A stretch of 64,000 nt of DNA from Burkholderia sp. Bp9143 (GTDB lineage: Bacteria > Pseudomonadota > Gammaproteobacteria > Burkholderiales > Burkholderiaceae): assembly GCF_003853645.1 (NCBI RefSeq), contig NZ_QTPO01000038.1, forward strand, positions 1 to 64,000. Reading direction: 5' to 3'. The position numbers were made by a program, and so were the translations under genes. Below are positions 1 to 9,524 of this stretch, in pieces. The number at the start of each line of letters is the position of its first letter. Within the stretch, counting starts at the first letter, position 1. The notes below the pieces were generated by a model. The model saw only the letters and a program-made list of their open reading frames with translations. It was not told where the DNA came from and searched no databases.

Positions 1-22
1 CGGCTACGCCGCCTCCGACTCC

Positions 23-1504
23 TCACCACCGGCCAAAACAAACGTCAACGACCGGCCAACATAATTGTCGCCCCCCAGCCATGCTCTCGCTGAGAAAATC
101 GAGAAAGGCCTCGGTCTCGCTGTCGAGCCACTGCAGATCCTCGATGATCAGCTCAATTGGCTCGTCCTGGCTCACACGCACGAGCAGCCGCCTGATCGCC
201 TCGAAAGTGCGCAGCCGGCGGATCTGGGGATCCATCTGGGCCAGCGCCGCAGCCGGTTCCTCCCCCCCTAGAAGATAGAAAAGATAGGGCAGGCAGTCTT
301 CCAGAGCACGGTCGAGCGTCAACACCTTGCCAGTCACTTTCTCGCGCCGACGGCGCTCGTCGTCCTGGGGATCGATCTGGCAGTAGCTTTTCAGCATTTC
401 AATAAGCGGCAGATACGGATAGGCCTTGGCATGCGAAACCGAGACCGTCTCCAGCACCAGACAATTCTGCGGTGCCCGCAGTTTGAATTCATGAAACAGC
501 CGGGATTTTCCGACCCCGGGCTCGCCGACCACGCCGACGATTGTCCCGTGTCCGGCCATGGCCTGCGAGAGCGCGTGCTGCAGGTGGCTGAGCTCCGCGC
601 TGCGGCCCACGAAGCGGGCCAGTCCGCGGCTGGCCGAAACCTGCAGACGGGTGCGCAATGGGCCGAGACCGAGCACCTCGAAGACCGCCAGAGGCTCCGG
701 CAGCCCCTTGACCGGCGTCGCGCCGAGAGCCTTGAACGAGAAATAACCCTGCGTCAGTTTGTGCGTGTATTCGCTCGCGACGATGGAGCCGGGCAACGCA
801 ACGCCTTCCATACGCGAGGCGATGTGGATCGTGTGCCCGACCGGGTCGTAGTCAGTGTGCAGGTCGTCGGTGCGGATCGCACGAACTACCACTTCGCCGG
901 AGTTGATTCCGACGCGAATCTGCAATGCAATCCCCTGTGCCAAACGCACACGGTCGGCGTAGCTGCGCACCTCGTCCTGCATGCGCAGTGCCGCATAGAG
1001 GGCGCGTTGCGGATGGTCTTCATGGGCGATGGGTGCGCCGAACAGCGCCAGGATGCCATCGCCCATCGACTTGGCCACATAGCCTTCGTAGTGATGCACG
1101 GCCTCCATCATCAGGGCCAGCACGGGCTCGATCAGGGCGTGTGCGTCTTCAGGATCTAGGTCGTGAATCAGCGCGGTGGAACTAACCAAGTCCGCGAACA
1201 GCGCCGAGATCGTCTTGCGCTCACCGGCCAACGCCCCTCGCGCTTGCATCGCAGCCTGTTCCGCTCGAATCCGTGCGGCCAGGTAGGGCGGTGTGTATTC
1301 GACCGGTGACCTGGGGGCAGGTTTGGTGCCGATGGGAGCGTCCACGGGCGGTCGCGTCAACGGAGCCCCGCACTCGCTGCAAAACTTGGCAGTCGCGCTC
1401 ATTTCGTGCCCGCAAGCCGGACAGGCACGCATCTGGCTTGCTCCACATTCCTCACAGAATTTGGCGCCTGTCGGATTCTCGAATCCGCAACTTCCGCAAC
1501 GCAT
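23..1504 (-). pseudogene. Truncated zinc-ribbon / adenylate cyclase / AAA ATPase signalling protein
   Basis: Reads 493 aa from ATG at 1504 to a stop at 23. Residues 3-45 hold two treble-clef zinc ribbons (C3/C6/C17/C20 and C28/C31/C42/C45). Residues about 95-275 form a class III nucleotide cyclase domain with the two metal-binding Asp motifs FADLVSS and SMGDGI. An ATPase module follows with Walker A GEPGVGKS and Walker B ELIIEDLQWLD. Family members normally run on for another 500-600 residues of ATPase plus TPR-like helices. Here homology stops just after the Walker B segment, at SESMAG, and all three minus-strand frames hit stops within about 80 bases, so this is probably a truncated gene rather than a simple frameshift. 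It would sit in the cytoplasm. Whether the surviving part still makes cyclic nucleotide cannot be told from sequence. Confidence 0.75.
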
Positions 1505-1912
1505 ACAATTGGCCCCAAATCTCAGGGCTCTTCGCGGTAGATTATTTTAATCCTATCAGTTCGCCTCGCGCTGGCCGGATTTGCCCAACAACGCCGCCTA
1601 TTTGTTCGAATATATCATAGTGTTTTACAACCAAGGTCGCCGTCACTTGTCGCTCGACTTTGTTTCTTCGAAGCGAGTCCTTCGGAACTGATTCAAAGCT
1701 CAGCAGACCAAGGAAGCGGCTGCATAACTCGGGACCGTTAGAAGACAAAATACCAGGGAAGCCTCACTGCTTCGCAAGGAGCGCATCGGATTTCATCTCC
1801 CTTCGAGTGCCGATCGAGGGGAAAAAAGTGCGACACCCTTACGAATGCCGCACGAATACGCGCTCTCGCAGCACGTGGAAAGCGTGGTGAATCTGTCCTC
1901 GAACCATCCAGC
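1505..1912. other. Gene-free interval between cyclase and porin
   Basis: About 400 bp between the cyclase start and the porin stop. I see no convincing coding region, no strong hairpin and no repeat. It must carry the promoter of the minus-strand cyclase gene and the 3' end of the porin transcript, but no clear -35/-10 pair was recognised. Confidence 0.4.
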
Positions 1913-3007
1913 TTAGAACAAGTGCTGAATGCCCACATACACGCCAGACTGGCTATGACCCGGCAGCGGGTTGTCGTTCGTCGGCCCGCCCGGGCCGGCA
2001 GCATTCGCTTCTAGACCAAAGTTCGCGGTCTTGCTGTTTCGGACAGTCGCGACCTGGAAGTCGAGCAGCGTGCTCTTCGACAAGTTGTACGTACCGCCGA
2101 CCGTGTAAATCGTCGCATTGCCGCCGCCGTTACTTGCGTTCACATGATAAACGGCGCCGGTCAGTGCCGCCGCCGGAGTGGCTTGCCACGTGACGCCGCC
2201 CCAGACCTGCTGAGCGGAGGTCGTTGGCGAGCCGTTCGCCGGCGAACCGTTCGCGTGCACGGCTTCATAAGCGGCTGTCACCTTGAACTGACCGAGGAAC
2301 ACGTTAACGCCCGCGAAGTAATCGCGCGAGAAATTGTACGCGTCGTCGAACCGGCCGTTGGCCGGATCGCGAATTTCGTCGTAGATCCCGCGGGCCTGGA
2401 ACAGCTGATTCGTGTAGGTGATCTGCAAGCCAGCCTGGCGGCCCTGGCCGGCCGGATTGTAGTTCCAGTGCGTGCCGTTCGACAGCGAGTACTGGCCGTA
2501 GACGTCGAACCCATAGAACTTCGGCGACTGATACGAAATGGCGTTACTGGTTACCGGCCAGTTACGGCCGCGCAGTAGCGATGCCGCAGACCAGCTCGTA
2601 TAGCCGAACGGATCGAAGTCCCAAATTCCAGTGTTGGTGATGTAAAGCTGCTGACCGAGCTTCAGTGTGCCGAGCCGATCATTTGCGAGGCCGACAGTAG
2701 CGCCGCGATTGAAGATCTGGTTCGCACCGCCAGTCATGGTTCCATTCATTGTGTTGAGGCCGCCCTCGAGGTGAAATACGGCCTTGTTGCCACCGCCGAG
2801 GTCTTCGACGCCGTTCATTCCCCAGAGGCTCGTGCCCCAATCACCGCTTTCCGCACGCCAGCGGCTCGTCGAGCCGCCGTTCGCGTTAACGAGTCCGCTC
2901 ATGTATTCGATGCCGGCGTCGATTCGGCCATACAGCGTAACACTGCTTTGGGCATGAGCAGTGGCGCCAATCGCCAGCAGCGATGCAATCATCAAGGGCT
3001 TCTTCAT
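1913..3007 (-). CDS. Gram-negative porin (Porin_4 / OmpC-like)
   Basis: Outer-membrane general porin of the beta-proteobacterial type, 364 aa. The start ATG at 3007 is preceded by GGAGGAAGAT, so an in-frame TTG 12 bases upstream is less likely. Residues 1-23 are a signal peptide (MKKPLMIASLLAIGATAHA, cleavage before QSSVTLYG). The body has the alternating pattern of a 16-strand barrel, and the protein ends in Phe (GIQHLF), the C-terminal signal for BAM-dependent insertion. It lies downstream of the large carbohydrate operon in the same direction but separated from glycerate kinase by 243 bp of AT-rich DNA, so it probably has its own promoter. It may supply outer-membrane entry for the operon's substrate, which is inference from position only. 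Confidence 0.92.
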   Translation of the reverse strand: MKKPLMIASLLAIGATAHAQSSVTLYGRIDAGIEYMSGLVNANGGSTSRWRAESGDWGTSLWGMNGVEDLGGGNKAVFHLEGGLNTMNGTMTGGANQIFNRGATVGLANDRLGTLKLGQQLYITNTGIWDFDPFGYTSWSAASLLRGRNWPVTSNAISYQSPKFYGFDVYGQYSLSNGTHWNYNPAGQGRQAGLQITYTNQLFQARGIYDEIRDPANGRFDDAYNFSRDYFAGVNVFLGQFKVTAAYEAVHANGSPANGSPTTSAQQVWGGVTWQATPAAALTGAVYHVNASNGGGNATIYTVGGTYNLSKSTLLDFQVATVRNSKTANFGLEANAAGPGGPTNDNPLPGHSQSGVYVGIQHLF

Positions 3008-3250
3008 ATCTTCCTCCAAACCTATGGGCGTAATTTAGACAAATTTAAATTGAATTACCGTATTCAGCCCTCTGGATCAGAACTCTCAAGTATCACAAAC
3101 CTACGAGGATCCGATGTTTTTATTTCGCACTACTAATACATAACTAAATTTTTACACCGACATTATGATTTAATGGCTACTTACCTCGGTTGTTTCGCTC
3201 TATTTTCATGCTTTATTCGAAGCCCGCGTGTGCCTCGCACGCTTGTATCA

Positions 3251-4438
3251 TTAATTCGATACATTTGCGGTTGATCCCTCGTCGCTCGCCCTCAAGCGTC
3301 GTGTATAACGCATACGTACGAGCTGTTCTGACGCTTGCTCCAACAGCGTAGGTGCGCATTCGATCGCGCGTTGCAGTGTCATGGGCCCACAAATGGGCGA
3401 AAAGCACCCAGAAAAATGCTCATTCAATGCCGGCAATGATTCGGGATCGAGTGAGCCGGAAAGCAACGTCGCAGGCACATTCGCCGCGCCTGCGATACCG
3501 CAACACACGAACGGAGTCTTCCCACCCAACGTTTGTCGATCCGAACGGCCCTCCCCTGTTATCAACCAATCGGCATCTTCGAGCGCGGCTTCCAACGCGA
3601 TTTCGCGCGCCACGATTTCCGCGCCCGATTCGAGGCGGCCACCGATCATCAACAATGCGAACCCAAGCCCGCCTGCTGCACCGGCGCCCGGCTCGTTTCG
3701 GCGCGAACAGCCAAGGCCAGCCTCCACGAGATCGGCAAAACGGGTAAGCGTGAAATCGTGGGCCGCAATTCGGTCGGCTGCCACGCCCTTTTGCTGTCCG
3801 AACACCGCCGTCGCACCACGCTCACCGGTCAGTGGATTGTCCACGTCGGACATCCCGACGATCGTTGCATCACGAAGCCGTTCGTCGAGCCCGGAAAATT
3901 CCGCGCGCTCGATTCGTGACAACTGGCTCAGCGTAGGCTCGAGCACAGTGCCGGCCGAATCGAATAACCGCATTCCCAACGCCGCCAGCATGCCTGCGCC
4001 GCCATCATTTGTACTCGTGCCGCCCAATGCGACGCAGATTCGACGAATGCCGAGATCGAGGCATGCATGAATGGCTTCACCCACACCGTATGTACTGCGC
4101 TCTTCGACAGTCGCCGACATCCCGACCGGGTCTGTGATCCCCACAATGCCCGCGGTTTCGACAATTGCGACACCGCTCGGCGTAATACCGATATCAGCCG
4201 TTTTATCTCGCCTACCGGCACCGCGCACAATTAAGTGCTTCCTTGTTCCGCTACAGCTCAACATCGCGTCCAGCGTGCCTTCTCCGCCGTCTGCCATCGG
4301 GCAGATTCGAACAACGGCGTTCGGCAGCGCACGATGAACGCCACGCGCCATCGCCTCTGCGACCGCTTTCGCATCAAGCGATCCTTTGAACGAATCCGGC
4401 GCAATGACGATGATCGGGCCTTGCGTGATTTCCGGCAT
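3251..4438 (-). CDS. Glycerate kinase (type II, GarK/GlxK family)
   Basis: Phosphorylates D-glycerate with ATP, normally giving 2-phosphoglycerate, in the cytoplasm. The start ATG at 4438 follows AAAGGAG at 8 nt spacing and gives 395 aa, close to the family's 380. An in-frame upstream extension to 4705 overlaps the transporter gene and is not coding. Family motifs seen are DSFKGSLDA at the N terminus, MADGGEGTLDA near residue 55, GGTSTNDGGAGML near 145 and TGEGRSDRQTLGGKTP near 310. It is the last gene of the 14-gene operon. Its presence suggests that one carbon fragment leaves the pathway as glycerate and enters lower glycolysis. The C-terminal about 20 residues (RRLRASDEGSTANVSN) look non-conserved. 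Confidence 0.9.
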   Translation of the reverse strand: MPEITQGPIIVIAPDSFKGSLDAKAVAEAMARGVHRALPNAVVRICPMADGGEGTLDAMLSCSGTRKHLIVRGAGRRDKTADIGITPSGVAIVETAGIVGITDPVGMSATVEERSTYGVGEAIHACLDLGIRRICVALGGTSTNDGGAGMLAALGMRLFDSAGTVLEPTLSQLSRIERAEFSGLDERLRDATIVGMSDVDNPLTGERGATAVFGQQKGVAADRIAAHDFTLTRFADLVEAGLGCSRRNEPGAGAAGGLGFALLMIGGRLESGAEIVAREIALEAALEDADWLITGEGRSDRQTLGGKTPFVCCGIAGAANVPATLLSGSLDPESLPALNEHFSGCFSPICGPMTLQRAIECAPTLLEQASEQLVRMRYTRRLRASDEGSTANVSN

Positions 4439-4493
4439 GCGGGCTGCTCCTTTGTAGTCAGATGTTCGAGTCGCAACAAAAACCGTTTGCCGC

Positions 4494-5825
4494 TCAGGGA
4501 CGCAGGCTGATCCCGCGCGTCTCCGGCGAGAAGAATGTCGCGACGAAGCTGATGCCGGCCAGCGCCGCAATATACGTCGCGATCGGCCAATACGCGCCCT
4601 GCGCCCATGCGAGCAGCGCGGCGGCAATGAACGGCGCGATACCGCCTGACGCGACCGCCGCGAACTCTTTGCTGACCGCGATGCCGGTGTAGCGGTAGCG
4701 GGCATTGAACAGTTCGGGGAAATACGCGCCCTGGATGCCGTACATTCCGAACACGCCGATGCCGATCGCGACCGACATGCTGACCACGATCAGCACAGGA
4801 TCCCTCGTCGTGAACAGCCAGAACGCGGGAAATGCCCACAGGCATGTGAACAGCGCGACGACGCGATACATCAGACGCCGGCCGATCCGATCCGACAACC
4901 ACCCCATCAGCGGAATCGTGAACACCGCGAGCGCAGCGGCGACGGTCAGGCCGATCGTGCCGACCGACTTGTCGACGAGCATCACCTTGGTCAGATAACT
5001 CAGCGCGAACACCTGATACAGATACGACGAGCCGTTCTCGCCGACGCGCAGGCAAAACGCGACCGCCAGCGTGCCACGCGCTTCCGTCATCAGATCTCTC
5101 ACCGGACGCTTGCTCGCGTGCCCGGACTTCGCGATCTCCTCGAACACCGGGCTCTCCTTCACGCGCATCCGGATCACGATCCCAGCCACGATCACCGCCG
5201 CACTGAACAGGAACGGAATACGCCATCCGTACGCAAGAAACTCGTCTTTCGGCAAGCACTGGACCCATGTGAAAATTCCGTTTGCGAGCAGGATGCCGAT
5301 AATGCAGCCGGCGAACGGCAGCGCCGCATAAAAGCCGCGGCGCTCCGGCGGTGCAAATTCCGAAACGATCAACGACGCGCCCGCCTGCTCCGCGCCGGCG
5401 CCAAAGCCCTGCAGCAAACGCAGCACAACAAGCAGCACGGCAGCCCATACGCCGACGTGTTCATAGGTCGGCAGCAGCCCAATGCAGAAAGTCGAGCCGC
5501 CCATCAGCAGTACCGTCGCGACAAGCACGCTCTTGCGGCCGTACTTGTCGCCGAGCCAGCCAAAGAACAAGCCACCAAACGGGCGTGCGAAGAAGCCTGC
5601 CGCATACGCGCCGAAAATCGCGAGCAGCCCGGCGGCCTTGTCCAGCCCCGGGAAGAACAGATCGGAAAAGATCAGCGCGGACGCGGTACCGTAAATGCTG
5701 AAGTCGTACCATTCCATCGCACTGCCCGCGACACTCGCCGCGATCACCCTGCGAAGATCCTGCGCCGTCACGCCCGCGGCGATGCCACGAGTCGATGCTA
5801 TACCGTGTACTGCCTGCGTCGACAT
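4494..5825 (-). CDS. MFS transporter, metabolite:H+ symporter (MHS) family
   Basis: Inner-membrane proton symporter of 443 aa with about 12 membrane segments, related to KgtP, ShiA and ProP. The ATG at 5825 has GGAGG upstream. The longer frame to 5942 has no better signal. Typical motifs are SAMEWYDFSIYGTAS in the first membrane helix, the loop 2-3 motif GWLGDKYGRKS, and RLLQGFGAGAEQAGA in helix 4. It lies between glycerate kinase (55 bp downstream) and the DUF993 gene, so the operon encodes a second uptake route besides the ABC transporter. The substrate is probably an organic acid or acid-like intermediate, from family knowledge; the sequence does not fix it. Confidence 0.88.
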   Translation of the reverse strand: MSTQAVHGIASTRGIAAGVTAQDLRRVIAASVAGSAMEWYDFSIYGTASALIFSDLFFPGLDKAAGLLAIFGAYAAGFFARPFGGLFFGWLGDKYGRKSVLVATVLLMGGSTFCIGLLPTYEHVGVWAAVLLVVLRLLQGFGAGAEQAGASLIVSEFAPPERRGFYAALPFAGCIIGILLANGIFTWVQCLPKDEFLAYGWRIPFLFSAAVIVAGIVIRMRVKESPVFEEIAKSGHASKRPVRDLMTEARGTLAVAFCLRVGENGSSYLYQVFALSYLTKVMLVDKSVGTIGLTVAAALAVFTIPLMGWLSDRIGRRLMYRVVALFTCLWAFPAFWLFTTRDPVLIVVSMSVAIGIGVFGMYGIQGAYFPELFNARYRYTGIAVSKEFAAVASGGIAPFIAAALLAWAQGAYWPIATYIAALAGISFVATFFSPETRGISLRP

Positions 5826-5934
5826 GTCTGCCTCCTTGTCCTTCAAACTTCCAAAACGTCCAAAAACTGGTCGCATCCCGTGGCCAAGCCGCGCCGCCCG
5901 GGCATCCCGGCGGCTCGCGTCGGCACCTCCACGC

Positions 5935-7107
5935 TCAGTCACCGATACCAGCGGTCACGCTCAAGAACGCACGCATCCGTGCCAACGCGAGCTTCGGTCG
6001 AATCAGCACCCCGGCCGCATCGGCCTTGCGAAACACGTCCGCGTAGTGCATGACGGAGCGTGCCGACTGCATGCCGCCCGCCATCGAGAAGTGCTGCTGA
6101 TGGCCGTTCAGCCAGGCCAGAAACACGACGCCCGCCTTGTAGTACTGCGTCGGTACCGCGAATAGCTGGCGCGACAGGTCGACGGTTGGATCGATCAGGG
6201 CGCGGTAGCGATCGACCTGCCCGTCGGCCAGCGCTGCGAGCGCCTGCGATGCGACAGGAGCAATCGGGTCGAAGATGCCGAGCAGCGCGTGCGAAAAGCC
6301 GCTGTCGTCGCCGACGATCAGCTCGCCGTAGTTGTAGTCGTCGCCGGTGAACATCGCAACGCCTTGCGGAAGCCGCGACCGAAGCTCGCGCTCGTAGCCC
6401 GCATTGAGCAGCGACATCTTGATCCCCTCGATCTTGCCCTGATGCGCGCGAATGATATCGAGCACGGTATTCATCGCTGTCGGGATGTCGCGGCTACCCC
6501 AGTAGCCGGTGAGCGACGCGTCGAATGCATCGCCTAGCCAGTGCAGCAACACCTTGCCGCGTGCGCCGGAGATCACTGAGTCGTACACGCGCTTGTAGTC
6601 GTCCTCGGATCGCGCAGCCGCGCACAGCGCGCTGCTCGCCATCATCACCGGGCGGCCACCCGCCGCTTCGATCACTTCGAATTGCTGCTGATATGCGTGC
6701 ACGATGTCGTCGAGCGAATGCACGCGTGACGAGTCGAGCTGGTCCGTGCCCGCGCCACACGCGAGGTCGGCGCCCGGGATGCTCCGCGCATGTGCGACGC
6801 TACGGCGGATCAACTCAGCTGCGGTCGGCCAGCCGATGCCCATCCCACGCTGCGCGGTGTCCATCGCCTCCGCGATCTTGAAGCCTAGGCTGTACAAATA
6901 CGTGCGGTATGCGAGCGTCGCGTCCCAGTCGATTGCGGGCGCCGAACCGCGCGGCTCGTACGCGGCTGTCGGGTCGACGACGACATGCGCGGCGGCATAC
7001 GCAATGCGGTTGAATTCAGGCGCGGCAACGGGTACGGGTGCATCGTCGCACCGCCGCATCGCGTATTCGCGGATCGAACTGTCGAGATCGGGCAGATTGA
7101 TCTTCAT
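5935..7107 (-). CDS. DUF993 family protein (DapA-like TIM-barrel, probable aldolase/lyase)
   Basis: A 390-aa cytoplasmic protein recognised as the DUF993 family, often labelled dihydrodipicolinate-synthase-like. The start MKINLPDLDS has GAGG 6 nt upstream. Internal segments such as GKVLLHWLGDAFD and MFTGDDYNYGELI resemble the barrel core of this group. No enzymatic reaction is established for the family as far as I know. Its usual company is Gfo/Idh dehydrogenases and sugar transporters, as here. In this operon it is the only candidate carbon-carbon lyase, so an aldolase-type cleavage of an oxidised sugar is a reasonable inference. It follows the GMC gene by 9 bp and is therefore cotranscribed. 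Confidence 0.75.
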   Translation of the reverse strand: MKINLPDLDSSIREYAMRRCDDAPVPVAAPEFNRIAYAAAHVVVDPTAAYEPRGSAPAIDWDATLAYRTYLYSLGFKIAEAMDTAQRGMGIGWPTAAELIRRSVAHARSIPGADLACGAGTDQLDSSRVHSLDDIVHAYQQQFEVIEAAGGRPVMMASSALCAAARSEDDYKRVYDSVISGARGKVLLHWLGDAFDASLTGYWGSRDIPTAMNTVLDIIRAHQGKIEGIKMSLLNAGYERELRSRLPQGVAMFTGDDYNYGELIVGDDSGFSHALLGIFDPIAPVASQALAALADGQVDRYRALIDPTVDLSRQLFAVPTQYYKAGVVFLAWLNGHQQHFSMAGGMQSARSVMHYADVFRKADAAGVLIRPKLALARMRAFLSVTAGIGD

Positions 7108-7116
7108 GAAAGCCTC

Positions 7117-8742
7117 TCAATGTCTGGACTTGATGATCATGTCGGCCGCCTTCTCCGCGACCATGATCGTTGGCGCATTCGTATTGCAGGACGGGACAAA
7201 CGGCATCACCGAAGCGTCAACGACGCGCAGCCCGTCGAGGCCTATCACACGCAGGTCCGGCGTCACGACGCTGTCGGGATCGTCGGCGCGCCCCATTCGG
7301 CACGTGCCGACCGGATGGTGATCCGTCTTCGCATTCGCACATGCGTACTCGAACAGTTCCTGATCGGTGTTCGCGCGCGGCCCCGGAAGCACCTCGCTCT
7401 GCACGTAGCGCCTCATCGCGGGCGCGCGCATGATGTCCCGCGCGAGCCGTAATCCCTTGATCGCCATCTCGCGATCGTGCGGATCGGACCAGTAGTTCGG
7501 GTCCAGCAGCGGCGCCGCCGCCGGATCTGCGCTCGAGAGCCGCACGGTGCCGCGCGAGCGTGGCCGCAGATACGCGGTATTGAGCGTCACGCCCGCGTTA
7601 TTCAGCTTCGCCATGCCGGCCTCGATGCCGGAGCCGAGCCCGAGGTGGAACTGGATATCCGGCGAGCGATCGCGCGTGACCTGATCCGCATACCAGAACC
7701 CGCCAGTCTCGAACAGGCTCGACGCGACCGGTCCTTTCTTCAGCAGCAGGTACTGGAGCCCAGCCCATGCCGCGTGATGCGGCTTGTTGTACTTGTCGTA
7801 CGTGTGATCGCCGGTGCATTCGGCGATCACGAACAGATCCAGGTGATCCTGCAGGTTTTCGCCGACGCCCTTCAGATCGTGGATAACATCGACCCCGACG
7901 GAGGCCAGATGTGCAGCCGGACCGATGCCCGATTGCTGCAGCAGTTTCGGCGAGCCAATCGCACCGGACGACACGATCACGTCGCGCACCGCACGCACGG
8001 TCTGCACGTTGCGGCTATTGCCGGTGACGTATTCGACGCCGACCGCCCGCGTGCCCTCGACGAGCACGCGCAGCGTCCGCGTCTGCGTCCAGACGGTCAG
8101 GTTCGGCCGGCCGAGCACCGGCTTCAGGAAGCCGGTCGCAGTGGAACTTCGGCGTGCGTCGAGCTGCGTGAGCTGGTAATAGCCGAGCCCTTCCTGGCAC
8201 GCACCGTTGAAGTCCGGATTGAACGGGATACCAAGCTCCTGTCCGGCCTGAAAAAACGCCTCGCAAATCGGCAGTGGGCTGATCGGATTCGATACACCGA
8301 GCGGCCCGCCGTACGCGTGATATTCGTTCACGAAGCGCTGGTTATTTTCCGACTTCCTGAAGTACGGCAACACGTCTTGGTACGACCAGCCCGTAGCGCC
8401 GGCCTTCCGTTCCCAGTCGTCGTAGTCGGCTGGCACGCCGCGGGTATAGAGCTGCGCGTTGATCGACGAACCGCCGCCGATCACCTTCGCCTGCGTGAAG
8501 CGCAGCACCCGGTCGTTCAGATGCTTTTGCGGCGTCGTGTACCAGCCCCACGAGCCGATGCCCTTCGTCATCTTCGCGAAGCCGGCCGGCATCGCGAAGA
8601 ACGGGTGACGATCGGAGCCGCCCGCCTCGAGCAACAACACGCTGACAGAGGGATCGGCGCTCAGGCGATTCGCGAGCACGCAGCCTGCCGAGCCGCCGCC
8701 GACGATCACGTAATCGTAACTTTCGGATTTCACGACGATCAC
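7117..8742 (-). CDS. GMC family FAD oxidoreductase (choline-dehydrogenase-like)
   Basis: FAD-dependent alcohol or sugar dehydrogenase, about 540 aa. The N-terminal ADP-binding fold reads VIVGGGSAGCVLANRLSAD with LLLEAGG closing the first beta-alpha-beta unit. The C terminus has the family signature HHPVGTCRMG near residue 480 and NTNAPTIMVAEKAADMI; the His of HHPVG and a following Asn are the usual catalytic pair. Two GTG codons compete as start (8742 and 8733); the second has GAAGG at a better distance. It begins 3 nt after the SDR stop, so the two are translationally linked. No signal peptide is present, so it should act in the cytoplasm or at the inner membrane face. The substrate is unknown. 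Confidence 0.88.
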   Translation of the reverse strand: MIVVKSESYDYVIVGGGSAGCVLANRLSADPSVSVLLLEAGGSDRHPFFAMPAGFAKMTKGIGSWGWYTTPQKHLNDRVLRFTQAKVIGGGSSINAQLYTRGVPADYDDWERKAGATGWSYQDVLPYFRKSENNQRFVNEYHAYGGPLGVSNPISPLPICEAFFQAGQELGIPFNPDFNGACQEGLGYYQLTQLDARRSSTATGFLKPVLGRPNLTVWTQTRTLRVLVEGTRAVGVEYVTGNSRNVQTVRAVRDVIVSSGAIGSPKLLQQSGIGPAAHLASVGVDVIHDLKGVGENLQDHLDLFVIAECTGDHTYDKYNKPHHAAWAGLQYLLLKKGPVASSLFETGGFWYADQVTRDRSPDIQFHLGLGSGIEAGMAKLNNAGVTLNTAYLRPRSRGTVRLSSADPAAAPLLDPNYWSDPHDREMAIKGLRLARDIMRAPAMRRYVQSEVLPGPRANTDQELFEYACANAKTDHHPVGTCRMGRADDPDSVVTPDLRVIGLDGLRVVDASVMPFVPSCNTNAPTIMVAEKAADMIIKSRH

Positions 8743-8744
8743 CT

Positions 8745-9524
8745 TCAGAATGCAGATATCGAAAGGCCGCCGTCCACGTGCAGCACGCTGCCTGTCGCGA
8801 ACTGAAGGCCACCTGCGGCGAGCTGGCCGACCGCTCGCGCGATATCGTCTGCTTCGCCCCAGCGCTTCATTGGAACGAGTCCTTCTTCAAAGCGCGCTTC
8901 GTATTTCGCGGCGACGCCGGCCGTCATCGGCGTGCGGATGATGCCCGGGCGCACCTCGAATACCGGAATGCCAGCCTCGGCAAGCCGCAACGCAAAGAGA
9001 CTCGTCATCATCGGCAACGCCGATTTCGACAGGCAGTACTCCGCGCGCTCGGGCGACGCCATCGTCGCCGACACTGACGACACAGTGACGATCGCTCGGG
9101 GCTGTTTCGCCGACACGTCGAGCATGTGCCGCGCCACCTCCTGCGTCAGAAAGAACGTGCCGCGCAAATTGATGTCGAGCACCGAATCGAACCCCTCCGG
9201 CGTGACGTCCAGCAAGTCGCCGCGCGCCGGCGAGCCAATGCCCGCGTTGTTCACGAGACAATGAAGCGCACCGCACCAGTCAGTGACCGTCCGCAGGGTC
9301 GCGGCATGCGATGCCACGTCCTGGAGATCCGAGCGCACGAACAGCGCGCGCGCACCCTGTTTTTCGACTTCGCTCACCGTGACGCGCGTCTCGTCGTCGA
9401 CGACGACGTCTGTGAACGCGACGTCGAATCCGAGCCGCGCGAGTTCGACCGAAATGGCCCGCCCGATGCCTCTGCGTCCGCCGGTCACCAGTGCCGCGCG
9501 GCGCGCGATCGTCCGATCAACCAT
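8745..9524 (-). CDS. SDR family NAD(P)-dependent oxidoreductase (3-ketoacyl/sugar reductase-like)
   Basis: Classical short-chain dehydrogenase of 259 aa. ATG at 9524 has AGGAGG 6 nt upstream, so the longer frame is not used. The Rossmann motif is TGGRRGIG (TGxxxGIG), followed by NNAG near residue 95. The catalytic residues are Ser in TVSSVSA and Tyr/Lys in YCLSK. The C terminus GSVLHVDGGLSISAF matches the family end. It reversibly interconverts a hydroxyl and a keto group in the cytoplasm. It overlaps the downstream end of the second GMC gene by 8 bp and abuts the first GMC gene, suggesting that the three oxidoreductases act on one substrate series. Confidence 0.88.
   Translation of the reverse strand: MVDRTIARRAALVTGGRRGIGRAISVELARLGFDVAFTDVVVDDETRVTVSEVEKQGARALFVRSDLQDVASHAATLRTVTDWCGALHCLVNNAGIGSPARGDLLDVTPEGFDSVLDINLRGTFFLTQEVARHMLDVSAKQPRAIVTVSSVSATMASPERAEYCLSKSALPMMTSLFALRLAEAGIPVFEVRPGIIRTPMTAGVAAKYEARFEEGLVPMKRWGEADDIARAVGQLAAGGLQFATGSVLHVDGGLSISAF

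Noticed and set aside
23..120. Simple frameshift as the cause of the short cyclase gene
   Set aside because: All three frames stop within about 80 bases and none continues the family sequence, so truncation fits better.
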